Notes: generated by a model from the sequence alone, not told the origin. A DNA stretch of 44,135 nt from Collinsella sp. (GCA_019414515.1 DXLX01000040.1:1-44135); one strand, 5' to 3'; counted from the stretch's first letter, positions 33,004-41,541 are shown. Translations and numbers: made by a program.

Positions 33004-33918
33004 ATGGGTACGGTGAGAAACGCGCGTGTTAACCAGGGCGGCCCCAAGTGCGCCGGTATCGTCGGCCTGGGCCTCATCGGCGGTAGCTTTGCCCGCGGCT
33101 ATGCACAGACGGGCGTTCGCGTGCTGGCCTGGGACCCCGATGACGATGTCATGACGGCCGCCAGCATGGGCACTGTCGCCGGAGAGCTCAACGACAAGAC
33201 ACTCGGCGAATGCGACATCATCGTCCTTGCCTGCTATCCCGAGGCATGCATCGAGTGGCTCGAGGCGCACGCCCAGGCGCTCGCCGACGCCACCGACACC
33301 GACGCCATCATGGGTCCCGTGGTGATCGACACGGTGGGTGTCAAGGGCATCGTGTGCGAGCGCGCCTTTGAGCTTGCCCGCGAGCACGGCTTTTACTTTG
33401 TGGGTGCGCACCCCATGGCGGGCACGCAGTACTCGGGCTATGCGCACTCCCGCGCCGACCTGTTCCAGGGCGCCCCCCTGGTGCTCGTGCCGCCCGCGGT
33501 GGACGATGCGCTCAAGCTGGAGCTTTTGGGCCAGGTGCGCGAGATGGTGCGCCCCTTGGGCTTTGGCAAGTTCAGCGTGACCAGTGCCGCCGAGCACGAC
33601 CGCGTCATCGCTTTCACGAGCCAGCTAGCGCACGTGGTGTCAAACGCCTACGTAAAGAGCCCGACCGCCCAGGTCCACCACGGCTTTTCGGCCGGTAGCT
33701 ACCGCGATCTCACCCGCGTGGCGCACCTCAACCCGCAAATGTGGTCCGAGCTCATGATCGACGACGCCGACGCGCTCGCCTTCGAGATCGACCATCTAAT
33801 CGACTCGCTCGGCGCCTACAGCCGCGCCCTTAAGGACCGCGACCAGCGCTATCTGGAGAATCTCCTTGCCGAGGGCGACCGCATTAAGCGCGCACTCGAC
33901 GACGAGGCCTCCCACTAG
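33004..33918 (+). CDS. tyrA: prephenate dehydrogenase
   Basis: This 304-residue protein has the NAD-binding GIVGLGLIGGSFARG (~19-33) and the substrate-site HPMAGTQYSGYAHS (~136-149), with a helical C-terminal dimer domain (TSQLAHVVSNAY and FSAGSYRDLTRVA). It converts prephenate to 4-hydroxyphenylpyruvate for tyrosine. No ACT domain is attached, so feedback must act elsewhere, perhaps on AroF. It follows aroF by three bases with GGAG in the end of aroF. Confidence 0.95.
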   Translation: MGTVRNARVNQGGPKCAGIVGLGLIGGSFARGYAQTGVRVLAWDPDDDVMTAASMGTVAGELNDKTLGECDIIVLACYPEACIEWLEAHAQALADATDTDAIMGPVVIDTVGVKGIVCERAFELAREHGFYFVGAHPMAGTQYSGYAHSRADLFQGAPLVLVPPAVDDALKLELLGQVREMVRPLGFGKFSVTSAAEHDRVIAFTSQLAHVVSNAYVKSPTAQVHHGFSAGSYRDLTRVAHLNPQMWSELMIDDADALAFEIDHLIDSLGAYSRALKDRDQRYLENLLAEGDRIKRALDDEASH

Positions 33919-33954
33919 ACCACCTATCACGCCAGGTCGAAAGGACCGAAGCTT

Positions 33955-35061
33955 ATGGCGATTACCATCGATATCGACACCGCACGCCCCTACCAGGTGC
34001 ATGTAGGCACGTTTTTGCTGGAGCAGGCGGGACCGCTCGTGCGCGCCACTGCAGGCGGCACCAAGGCCGTCATCGTGACGGACACCAACGTGGGCCCGCT
34101 CTACCAGATGCCCGTTAAGCAAAGTCTGGAGGCGTCTGGCTACGAGGTGAGCATCTGCACCTTCGAGGCCGGTGAGGCCCATAAGCGCGCCGAAACCTAT
34201 GTTGCCATTTTGGAGTTTGTGGCCGAGCACGAGCTTTCGCGCTCCGACGTGATCGTGGCACTCGGCGGCGGCGTCGTGGGCGACGTGGCTGGCTTTGTGG
34301 CCGCCACCTACATGCGCGGCTGCAAGTTTGTGCAGATCCCCACGAGTCTGCTCGCTATGGTGGACTCGTCGGTGGGCGGCAAGACGGCCATCGACCTGGC
34401 TGCCGGCAAGAACCTAGCTGGCGCCTTTTGGCAGCCAAGTGTTGTCATCGCTGACGTGGGATGCCTTGCCACCCTCACGCCCGAGCAGTTCGCCGACGGC
34501 TGCGGCGAAGTCGTCAAGCACGCCGTGATCGCCGACCCCGAGCTCTTCGCCGAGCTGGAGAAGACCCCGCTCACGCTTGAGCTGCTGAACCGCGACGTGG
34601 CCCGCGTGGCGCTCATAATCGCCCGCAATATCGACATTAAGCGCGCCGTGGTCGTTGCCGACGAACGCGAGACCAACCAGCGCAAGCTCCTCAACTTTGG
34701 ACACAGCGCCGGACATGCCGTCGAGGCCTGCGAGCACTTTGAGCTGGGACACGGCAACTGCGTGTCGATCGGCATGGGCATCATCACGCGTGCCGCAGCC
34801 CTGCACGGCATTTGCGATGCCGAGCTGCCCGGTCGCATCGAGGAGCTCTGCGCCCGTCATGGCCTCAAGACCCGCTGTGAGCTTTCGGCCGACGCCATCT
34901 TTGCCGAGGCGCTGCACGACAAAAAACGCGCCGGTGACACCATCGATCTGGTGATTCCGCACGGTATTGGCCGCTGCAGCATCGACCGCACGCCGCTTTC
35001 CACCTTCCATGATTTAATTGCCGAGGGCCTCGGCCAGAAGGGAGACGCATCCGTATGCTAG
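33955..35061 (+). CDS. aroB: 3-dehydroquinate synthase
   Basis: This 368-residue enzyme catalyses the second shikimate step. It has VIVTDTNVG, the NAD-binding GGGVVGDVAGFVAATYMRG, the PTSLLAMVDSSVGGKTAID segment and metal-binding DGCGEVVKHAVI and NFGHSAGHAVE. Start ATG 33955 follows GAAAGGA. Its last seven bases overlap the aroA start, implying translational coupling. Confidence 0.97.
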   Translation: MAITIDIDTARPYQVHVGTFLLEQAGPLVRATAGGTKAVIVTDTNVGPLYQMPVKQSLEASGYEVSICTFEAGEAHKRAETYVAILEFVAEHELSRSDVIVALGGGVVGDVAGFVAATYMRGCKFVQIPTSLLAMVDSSVGGKTAIDLAAGKNLAGAFWQPSVVIADVGCLATLTPEQFADGCGEVVKHAVIADPELFAELEKTPLTLELLNRDVARVALIIARNIDIKRAVVVADERETNQRKLLNFGHSAGHAVEACEHFELGHGNCVSIGMGIITRAAALHGICDAELPGRIEELCARHGLKTRCELSADAIFAEALHDKKRAGDTIDLVIPHGIGRCSIDRTPLSTFHDLIAEGLGQKGDASVC

Positions 35062-36374
35062 CCCGCATCACCCCCTCCCCGCTCAAGGGCACCGTTCCCG
35101 CCATCGCGTCCAAGTCGATGGCGCACCGCCTCATCATCTGTGCCGCACTCGCCAACGGCGAGACGCACGTCACTTGCAACACCACCTGCGCCGATATCGA
35201 GGCCACGGTGCGCTGCCTCACGGCCCTGGGTGCCCGCATCGAGACCGTCGAGGACGGGTTCCAAGTCCATCCCACCATGAAGAGTATTGAGTTTGGCCTG
35301 CTCAAGGCACTTGCGGGCGGCACGCTCGACTGCGGCGAGAGCGGCTCCACGCTCCGCTTTATGCTGCCCGTCGCCTGCGCGCTGGGGGCAGAGGCCACCT
35401 TTGTGGGCCAGGGCCGCCTGGGCGCACGCCCCCTCTCCCCGCTCTCCGACGAGATCATTGCCGCCGGCTGCGACCTGCAGGGTCTGGGCGGCTTCCCGCT
35501 CAAGACAAGCGGCCGCATGCGCCCGGGCACCTTTATCCTGCCGGGCAATGTGAGCTCGCAGTACATCTCCGGCTTGCTGCTGGCAGCCCCGCTTTTGGCC
35601 CAGCCCTCCTGCGTGCAGGTAACCGGCCTTATCGAGAGCCGCCCCTATATCAACCTGACCATCCAGGCCATGAAGGCCTTCGGCGTCGAGGTCAACGTCG
35701 AGCGTATCCCCGCCAAGGACGGCCAGCCCGAGATCACGAACTTCCGCGTGGACAGCGGCTCGTACCGCACTCCAGGCAACGTTGCTGTCGAGGGCGACTG
35801 GTCCAACGCCGCCTTTTGGCTGTGTGCCGGCGCCATCGGTACCGACCCCATCACCGTCGAGGGCGTGTCGCTCAGCTCTGCGCAAGGCGACCGCAACGTG
35901 CTTGCCGCGCTCTCGCGCTTTGGCGCCCGCATCGTGCGCTCCACCAACGCCACCACCGTGCAGTCCGACAAGCTCGCCGGCTTTGAGATGAGCGCGCACG
36001 ACATCCCCGACTTGGTGCCCGTTATCTCTGCCGTGGCATCGCTGGCGCAAGGCCGCACGTTCATCCGCGATTGCGCCCGCCTGCGCATCAAGGAATCCGA
36101 CCGTCTGGCCACCACCACCCGCGAGCTCACCGCACTGGGCGCACAGGTGCGCATTGCCGGCGACGACCTCATCATCAAGGGTGTCGACGCCTTTACCGGC
36201 GGCGAGGTCGATTCGCACAACGACCACCGCATCGCCATGATGGCCGCCATCGCTGCGAGCCGCGCCACTGGCGAAGTCGTGATCCACGGCGCCGAGGCCG
36301 TCAACAAGTCCTATCCCGATTTCTTTGACCACTACCGCCTGCTGGGCGGCAAGGTCACGCTCGAGGAGGAATAG
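35055..36374 (+). CDS. aroA: 5-enolpyruvylshikimate-3-phosphate synthase
   Basis: This 439-residue enzyme joins PEP to shikimate 3-phosphate. It has the KGTVPAIASKSMAHR substrate loop (~11-25), CGESGSTLRF, GNVSSQYISGLLLA, ESDRLATTTRELTALGA and the C-terminal HNDHRIAMMAAIA. Its ATG overlaps the aroB stop and it ends one base before the aroC ATG. The loop around ESGSTLRF contains the residues that contact PEP. Confidence 0.97.
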   Translation: MLARITPSPLKGTVPAIASKSMAHRLIICAALANGETHVTCNTTCADIEATVRCLTALGARIETVEDGFQVHPTMKSIEFGLLKALAGGTLDCGESGSTLRFMLPVACALGAEATFVGQGRLGARPLSPLSDEIIAAGCDLQGLGGFPLKTSGRMRPGTFILPGNVSSQYISGLLLAAPLLAQPSCVQVTGLIESRPYINLTIQAMKAFGVEVNVERIPAKDGQPEITNFRVDSGSYRTPGNVAVEGDWSNAAFWLCAGAIGTDPITVEGVSLSSAQGDRNVLAALSRFGARIVRSTNATTVQSDKLAGFEMSAHDIPDLVPVISAVASLAQGRTFIRDCARLRIKESDRLATTTRELTALGAQVRIAGDDLIIKGVDAFTGGEVDSHNDHRIAMMAAIAASRATGEVVIHGAEAVNKSYPDFFDHYRLLGGKVTLEEE

Positions 36375-36375
36375 C

Positions 36376-37473
36376 ATGTCCTCGACCTTTGGCAACGTTT
36401 TGCATCTGAGCATCTTTGGCCAGTCGCACTCCCCTGCTATCGGCTGCTCACTCGACGGCATTCCTGCTGGTATCGCCGTTGACCAGGAGCAGCTGCAGGC
36501 CTTTTTGGACCGTCGCGCCCCCGGTCGCGACGAGACCGCAACCAAGCGCCGTGAGGCCGACGCCGCGCATATCATTGCCGGTGTGGTCGATGGGCACACC
36601 ACCGGCGCACCCATCGCAGCGATTATCGAGAACACCAACACGCGCTCCAAGGACTATTCCGAGCTGCGCCGCAAGCCCCGCCCCGGGCACGCAGACTTTC
36701 CGGCGCGCGTGAAGTACCACAACATGCACGACGTCGCCGGCGGTGGGCATTTCTCCGGACGCCTGACGGCCCCCCTATGCATCGCCGGCGGCATCGCGCT
36801 GCAGGCGCTCGAGGCCCGTGGCATCAAGGTCATGGCGCACGTTGCGCAGATCGGCGGCATCTCCGACCTGCCGATGGACGATATGGTCTATCGCGAGGCC
36901 GACCGCAAGGCGATCCTTACGAACGACCTGCCCTGCATCGACGCCGCCGCTGCCGGTCGCATGCGCGAGGAAATTCTGGCCGCGCGCGACGAGCTCGATA
37001 GCATCGGCGGCATCGTGGAGTGCGGCATCTACGGGCTTCCCGCGGGTATCGGCGACCCCATGTTCGACGGCATCGAGAACCGCATCGCGCAAATTGCGTT
37101 TGGCATTCCCGCCGTGAAGGGCGTGGAGTTTGGCATGGGCTTTGCCGTAGCCGCCATGCGCGGCAGCGAGAATAACGATCCGTACCGCGTTGATGCCGAG
37201 ACCGGCGAGATTGCGGTCGAATCCAATAACGCCGGCGGCATCCTGGGCGGCATCTCCACCGGTGCACCAGTCATGTGGCGTATGGCCGTGAAGCCTACGC
37301 CCTCCATCGGTCGCGAGCAGCAGACCGTGGACATGGACGCCATGGAAAACGCCGAGCTCTCGGTCCACGGCCGCCACGATCCATGCATCGTCCCGCGCGC
37401 CGTCCCCGTAGCCGAGGCGGCCGCCGCCCTCGCGATTTGGGACGCCCTCCTCGAGGACGCAGGCCAGCGCTAA
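36376..37473 (+). CDS. aroC: chorismate synthase
   Basis: This 365-residue FMN-dependent enzyme makes chorismate. It has the typical start FGNVLHLSIFGQSHSPAIG, RRPGHADF-like RKPRPGHADFPA, and the C-terminal HDPCIVPRAVPVAEA. ATG 36376 is right after the aroA stop, with GAGGAGG in the last aroA codons; the longer frame to 36325 lies inside aroA. The gene is followed by a GC hairpin and a long inverted repeat before pheA. Confidence 0.97.
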   Translation: MSSTFGNVLHLSIFGQSHSPAIGCSLDGIPAGIAVDQEQLQAFLDRRAPGRDETATKRREADAAHIIAGVVDGHTTGAPIAAIIENTNTRSKDYSELRRKPRPGHADFPARVKYHNMHDVAGGGHFSGRLTAPLCIAGGIALQALEARGIKVMAHVAQIGGISDLPMDDMVYREADRKAILTNDLPCIDAAAAGRMREEILAARDELDSIGGIVECGIYGLPAGIGDPMFDGIENRIAQIAFGIPAVKGVEFGMGFAVAAMRGSENNDPYRVDAETGEIAVESNNAGGILGGISTGAPVMWRMAVKPTPSIGREQQTVDMDAMENAELSVHGRHDPCIVPRAVPVAEAAAALAIWDALLEDAGQR

Positions 37474-37481
37474 AAATCTCC

Positions 37482-37501
37482 GGGGGCCAACTCCGGCCCC
37501 C
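37482..37501 (+). other. GC hairpin after aroC
   Basis: GGGGGCC (37482-37488) pairs with GGCCCCC (37495-37501) around a six-base loop, nine bases after the aroC stop. No T-run follows, so it may pause or stabilise RNA rather than terminate. The 34-bp inverted repeat begins 11 bases later. Confidence 0.5.
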
Positions 37502-37512
37502 ACGCCCACCCA

Positions 37513-37588
37513 GTGATTTTTCTGGGACGGGGATTAAAAAATCATTGTGTACCTAATGATTTTTTAATCCCCGTCCCAGAAAAATCAC
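37513..37588. repeat. 34-bp perfect inverted repeat between aroC and pheA
   Basis: The arms at 37513-37546 and 37555-37588 are exact reverse complements over 34 bases and enclose the eight-base spacer GTGTACCT. The arms include CTGGGACGGGG and a run ATTAAAAAATCATT next to the spacer. A transcript would form one very long hairpin in mid-operon. There is no coding sequence in it. It resembles a dispersed palindromic repeat or miniature element. A terminator role is possible, since T-runs lie in the arms, but the structure is far longer than a normal terminator. Confidence 0.9.
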
Positions 37589-37609
37589 CGACACATGAAA
37601 GGGGCCTCC

Positions 37610-38755
37610 ATGGACCTTGCCGATATTCGCCAGGCCATCGATGGCATCGACACCACGCTCCTCAACAGCTTTGTCGAGCGTATGGACATTGCCACCGAAG
37701 TCGCCAAATCCAAGATCGAGATGGGCAAGGCCGTCTTTGACCCCGCCCGCGAACGCTCCAAGCTCAACAATCTCGCCAGCCGCGCACCCGAGCGCTATGA
37801 GGCCCAGACCATCACCCTGTTCCGCCTCCTTATGAGCATGAGCAAGGCCGAGCAGCAGCGCTACATCAACGAGCTCAAGGGCATCACCGTCTCGCAAAAG
37901 GCCCACGCCATGGCTGCAGCCTTTGACACGCCCTTCCCTCAAACGGCCACAGTTGCTTGCCAGGGCGTGGAAGGTGCCTATAGCCAGATCGCCGCGTGCA
38001 AACTCTTCGACGTGCCCGACATCGCGTTTTTCGAGACCTTCGAAGGCGTTATGCGCGCTGTGCGCGACGGCTTCTGCGAGTTTGGCGTGCTGCCCATCGA
38101 GAACTCCACCGCCGGCTCGGTCAACGCCGTCTACGACCTGCTCGCCCAGTTCGACTTCCACATCGTGCGCTCGCTTCGCCTCAAGATCGACCACAACATG
38201 CTCGTCAAGCCCGGCACCAAGCTCGCCGACGTGCGCGAGGTTTACAGCCACGGCCAAGCCATTGCCCAGTGTGCGGGCTTTATCGAGTCCCACGACCTGC
38301 ACGCCACCAAGTACCCCAACACCGCCATGTCGGCCGAGATGGTCGCCAATTCCGACCGCACCGATGTTGCCGCCATCGCATCGCGCAGCTGCGCGGCACT
38401 CTATGGCCTGGAGGTGCTGGAGTCCAACATCCAGGACTCGGACAACAACTACACGCGCTTTGTCGTCATCAGCCGCGAGCCGCGCGTCTATCCCGGTGCC
38501 AACCGTACCTCGCTCATGATCACCACGGCCAACGAGCCGGGCGCCCTCTATCGCGTGCTCGAGCGCTTCTACGCACTCAACATCAACCTCATCAAGCTCG
38601 AGAGCCGCCCCATCCCCGGTCGCGACTTTGAGTTTATGTTCTACTTTGACCTGGACTGTCCCTTTGGCAGCAAGGCCCTCGACGACCTGCTCGATTCGAT
38701 CGACGACGTATGCGAGAGCTTCACCTACTTTGGCAGCTACACGGAGGTGCTCTAG
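37610..38755 (+). CDS. pheA: bifunctional chorismate mutase / prephenate dehydratase
   Basis: This 381-residue protein has an AroQ-type chorismate mutase domain (~1-90: IRQAIDGIDTTLLNSFVERM), a prephenate dehydratase domain (~105-285: CQGVEGAYSQIAACKLF, GVLPIENSTAGSVNAVYDLL, with a DNNYTRFVVIS end) and a C-terminal ACT domain (GALYRVLERFYALNINLIKLESRP) for phenylalanine feedback. ATG 37610 has AAAGGGG at a good distance; ATG 37595 is an upstream alternative without a site. It supplies phenylpyruvate, and its mutase domain also feeds TyrA. Confidence 0.96.
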   Translation: MDLADIRQAIDGIDTTLLNSFVERMDIATEVAKSKIEMGKAVFDPARERSKLNNLASRAPERYEAQTITLFRLLMSMSKAEQQRYINELKGITVSQKAHAMAAAFDTPFPQTATVACQGVEGAYSQIAACKLFDVPDIAFFETFEGVMRAVRDGFCEFGVLPIENSTAGSVNAVYDLLAQFDFHIVRSLRLKIDHNMLVKPGTKLADVREVYSHGQAIAQCAGFIESHDLHATKYPNTAMSAEMVANSDRTDVAAIASRSCAALYGLEVLESNIQDSDNNYTRFVVISREPRVYPGANRTSLMITTANEPGALYRVLERFYALNINLIKLESRPIPGRDFEFMFYFDLDCPFGSKALDDLLDSIDDVCESFTYFGSYTEVL

Positions 38756-40006
38756 ATGACCGATACCGCCGCAACCCGCCCCTACGGCGTGCTGGGCCGC
38801 GTGCTGGGCCACAGCTACACCCCGACCATCTACAAGGAGCTGGCGGGGCTTGAGTACGTGCGTTTTGAGCGCGAGCCCGAGGATCTTGAGGCTTTTATGA
38901 CGGACGACGAATGGGAGGGCACCAACGTGACCATCCCCTACAAGCGCGCCGTCATGGAATACCTGGACGAGCTGAGCCCGCTCGCCGAGCGCATGGGCAA
39001 CGTCAACACCATCACGCGCCTGCCCGACGGCCGCCTGCACGGCGATAATACTGACTACTTCGGTTTCCAGTGCCTGGTCGAGGAGTTGGGCGTTGAGGTT
39101 GCCGGCAAGAAGGCCCTCGTGCTCGGTGCCACCGGCGGCGCCGGCACCACGGCAAGTATGGTGCTGGGAGACATGGGCGCCATCGTCGTACCCGTGGGTC
39201 GCACGAGCGAGGTCAACTACGACAATATCGCGCAGCAGTCCGACGCCTCCCTACTCGTCAACTGCACGCCCGCCGGCATGTTCCCCCATTGCCCCGACGC
39301 GCCTTGCACGCTCGAAGGCCTCGATGCGCTCGAGGGCGTCATCGACATTGTCTACAACCCCGCCCGCACGAGCCTGATGCTCGAGGCCGAGCGCCGCGGC
39401 ATCCCCCGCATCGGCGGCCTGCTTATGCTTGTTGCCCAGGCGGCACAAGCTGTCGAGCGCTATACCGGCAAAGCCACCCCGCGCGAGAGAATCCTGGACG
39501 TAACGGAGCGCCTGTCACGCCGCGAACAGAACATCGCGCTGATCGGCATGCCGGGCTCGGGCAAGACCCGCGTGGGCGAGCAGATCGCCCAGCTCACGGG
39601 CCGCGAGCACATCGATCTCGATCGCGCCCTCGAGGAGCGCCTGGGCATGCCCTGCGCCGACTTTATCATCAAGTGCGGCGAGGCGGCCTTCCGCGAGCAG
39701 GAGACGGCAGCGCTGGCCGACATCTCCAAGCGCAGCGGCTTGGTGCTCTCCACCGGCGGCGGCGTGGTTACGCGCGACGAGAACTACCCTCTGCTGCACC
39801 AGAACAGCCAAATCGTGATGCTCAACCGCAAGCTCGACGAGCTCGCCCACAAGGGCCGCCCCATCACCGCGCGCGACGGCATCGACAAGCTGGCCGAGCA
39901 GCGTATGCCGCGCTACCGCGCCTGGGCCGACTACATCATCGACTCACGCGACTGCGCCGCCAACACCGCGGCCGCCGTCCTCGACGCCCTTCCACCAGCC
40001 CTCTAG
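38756..40006 (+). CDS. aroE/aroK: fused shikimate dehydrogenase / shikimate kinase
   Basis: This 416-residue protein joins two enzymes. Residues ~1-250 are AroE: GRVLGHSYTPTIYKEL substrate site, NVTIPYK, the Rossmann loop GATGGAG and NCTPAGM. Residues ~260-416 are AroK: P-loop GMPGSGKTRVGE, the DLDRALEERLG magnesium/shikimate region and STGGGVV. It reduces 3-dehydroshikimate and then phosphorylates shikimate, two consecutive steps. The ATG directly follows the pheA TAG. The usual RxxE/LID features are present in outline. Separate genes are the common arrangement. Confidence 0.95.
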   Translation: MTDTAATRPYGVLGRVLGHSYTPTIYKELAGLEYVRFEREPEDLEAFMTDDEWEGTNVTIPYKRAVMEYLDELSPLAERMGNVNTITRLPDGRLHGDNTDYFGFQCLVEELGVEVAGKKALVLGATGGAGTTASMVLGDMGAIVVPVGRTSEVNYDNIAQQSDASLLVNCTPAGMFPHCPDAPCTLEGLDALEGVIDIVYNPARTSLMLEAERRGIPRIGGLLMLVAQAAQAVERYTGKATPRERILDVTERLSRREQNIALIGMPGSGKTRVGEQIAQLTGREHIDLDRALEERLGMPCADFIIKCGEAAFREQETAALADISKRSGLVLSTGGGVVTRDENYPLLHQNSQIVMLNRKLDELAHKGRPITARDGIDKLAEQRMPRYRAWADYIIDSRDCAANTAAAVLDALPPAL

Positions 40007-40008
40007 CA

Positions 40009-40049
40009 AAAACCACCACAAAGGGGACAGGTACCTTTGTGGTGGTTTT
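40009..40049. repeat. 16-bp perfect inverted repeat between aroE/K and aroQ
   Basis: Arms at 40009-40024 and 40034-40049 are exact reverse complements (AAAACCACCACAAAGG and its complement) with spacer GGACAGGTA. The 3' arm ends in TTTT, so the RNA hairpin could act as an intrinsic terminator, two bases after the aroE/K stop. Like the larger repeat upstream, the arm-spacer junction has a GGGGAC core, hinting at a common repeat family. Confidence 0.8.
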
Positions 40050-40091
40050 CCGTTCCGCCTCTCCGCCCGCCCAACCGCAAAGGAAGCAACC

Positions 40092-40529
40092 ATGAAAGCA
40101 CTCGTCATCAACGGCCCCAACCTCAACATGCTCGGCATTCGCGAGCCGGGCATCTATGGCAGTGACAACTACGACCGCCTGGTCCAGATCTGCCAGGAGG
40201 CAGGTGCCGCGCAGGGCTTCGACGAGGTCGAGGTCTTCCAGTCCAACCACGAGGGCAGCATCGTCGACAAGATCCAGGAGGCCTACGGCAAGGTCGACGG
40301 CATCGTCATCAACCCGGCAGCCTACACACATACGAGCGTGGCGATCCTCGATGCGCTCAAAGCCGTCGCCATCCCGGCCGTGGAGGTCCACATTAGTGCC
40401 GTCGAAACACGCGAGGACTTCCGCCAGGTAAGCTATGCACGCCTAGCCTGCTTCGCCACCATCACCGGCGAGGGCCTCCAAGGCTACGCCCACGCGTTGG
40501 AGCTGCTGAAAGAGCATCTCGAAAAGTAA
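40092..40529 (+). CDS. aroQ: type II 3-dehydroquinate dehydratase
   Basis: This 145-residue type II dehydroquinase has INGPNLNMLGIREPGIYG with the catalytic Tyr, FQSNHEGSIVDKI, NPAAYTHTSVAI and VHISAVETREDFRQVSY. The usual HxSN substrate motif reads HISA here, an Asn-to-Ala change. It catalyses step three and completes the pathway with the upstream genes. ATG 40092 follows AAAGGA. The enzyme normally works as a dodecamer. Confidence 0.95.
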   Translation: MKALVINGPNLNMLGIREPGIYGSDNYDRLVQICQEAGAAQGFDEVEVFQSNHEGSIVDKIQEAYGKVDGIVINPAAYTHTSVAILDALKAVAIPAVEVHISAVETREDFRQVSYARLACFATITGEGLQGYAHALELLKEHLEK

Positions 40530-40591
40530 AATGCCAACCCCAACAAACAGCAGCGGCTTGCTCGCGCTCGGCTCCAGCAACACACAAGATG

Positions 40592-40622
40592 AAAAAAGCC
40601 CAGACCACCAAGCGGTCCGGGC
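40592..40622 (-). terminator. intrinsic terminator downstream of tRNA-Arg(TCT)
   Basis: GCCCAGACC (40598-40606) pairs with GGTCCGGGC (40614-40622) with one mismatch, around a seven-base loop. On the minus strand the stem is followed by TTTTTT (40592-40597). It begins 12 bases after the tRNA end. On the plus strand the tail is TTAATAAA, so it could weakly stop aroQ transcripts too. Confidence 0.75.
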
Positions 40623-40633
40623 TTAATAAACGA

Positions 40634-40710
40634 TGGTGCTCCATGGCGGATTCGAACCGTCGACCTTGGGATTAGAAGTCCCCTGCTCTATCCAACTGAG
40701 CTAATGGAGC
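40634..40710 (-). tRNA. tRNA-Arg, anticodon TCT
   Basis: The minus strand folds as a tRNA: acceptor GCTCCAT/ATGGAGC, D arm GCTC/GAGC, anticodon loop CTTCTAA (anticodon TCT), and T arm with GGTTCGAATCC. Discriminator A and an encoded CCA (40634-40636) are present. It reads AGA/AGG, codons rare in the host-like genes but frequent in the island at 1-3650. Confidence 0.94.
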
Positions 40711-40762
40711 AAATAACCGCACGCCCAGCCAAACAATTCGGCCAAGCGCAAGTAATTATAAC

Positions 40763-41530
40763 CTAGTTGAACTGCTCGCGATACGCCTTGCAGACCTCAC
40801 TGACCGGGCCGTCCATGCGAAGGTCACCCTTCTCAATCCAAACGGCACGCTGGCAGATGCGCTCAACCTGCTCCATGGAGTGCGAAACGAACAGAACCGT
40901 CACGTCGCCGCTCTGGATAAAGTGCTGGATGCGGGCCTCGCACTTCTGCTGGAAGAACACATCACCGACGGACAGCGTCTCGTCAACGATCAGAATATCG
41001 GGCTCGGTAATCGTCGCGATTGCAAAGGCGATACGCGCCACCATGCCCGAGGAGAAGTTCTTGAGCGGCATATCGACAAAGTTCTGAAGCTCAGCGAACT
41101 CAATAATGCCGTCAAAGTTGGCATCGATGAACTCCTTGGTGTAGCCGAGCAGGGCGCCGTTCAGATAGATGTTCTCGCGGGCGGTCAGCTCGGGGTCAAA
41201 GCCGGCGCCAAGCTCAATCAGCGGCGCGATGTTACCGTGCACCTTAACGCTGCCCTCGCTAGGCTCAAGAACGCCAGCGATAATCTTGAGCATCGTAGAC
41301 TTGCCGGAGCCATTGGTGCCGACCAGACCCACAACCTCGCCGCGATGAATATCAAACGAGATGTGCTTAAGCGCCCTAAACTCCTCAAAGAACAGCTCGT
41401 GCTTGGCAAGCTTAATGAAGTACTCCTTGAGGTTGGTCAGCGACTCGGACGCCATGTTAAAGATCATGGTGACGTCGTCGACCTCGACAGCCAGAGGCTG
41501 CTCGCTGTAATCAACAACAGATTCAGTCAT
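40763..41530 (-). CDS. polysaccharide/teichoic-acid-type ABC transporter, ATPase subunit
   Basis: This 255-residue ATPase has Walker A GTNGSGKST (~91-99), a FSSGM signature, Walker B DILIVDE and the HSMEQVERIC switch His. The ~25-residue segment before the ATPase core (MIFNMASESLTNLKEYFIK) is typical of the TagH/Wzt subfamily that exports lipid-linked polysaccharide. No C-terminal sugar-binding domain is attached. ATG 41530 is the start (AGGAG seven bases upstream). It pairs with the permease gene just upstream. Confidence 0.92.
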   Translation of the reverse strand: MTESVVDYSEQPLAVEVDDVTMIFNMASESLTNLKEYFIKLAKHELFFEEFRALKHISFDIHRGEVVGLVGTNGSGKSTMLKIIAGVLEPSEGSVKVHGNIAPLIELGAGFDPELTARENIYLNGALLGYTKEFIDANFDGIIEFAELQNFVDMPLKNFSSGMVARIAFAIATITEPDILIVDETLSVGDVFFQQKCEARIQHFIQSGDVTVLFVSHSMEQVERICQRAVWIEKGDLRMDGPVSEVCKAYREQFN

Positions 41531-41541
41531 CACAGCACTCC

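Noticed and set aside
31990..33597. 535-codon minus-strand frame opposite aroF and tyrA
   Set aside because: It is an antisense shadow; both sense genes are complete and recognisable.
35058..36650. 530-codon minus-strand frame opposite aroA and aroC
   Set aside because: It is an antisense shadow of two well-identified genes with no supporting motif.
37553..39040. 495-codon minus-strand frame opposite pheA and aroE/K
   Set aside because: It is an antisense shadow whose end runs into the inverted repeat; no family features.
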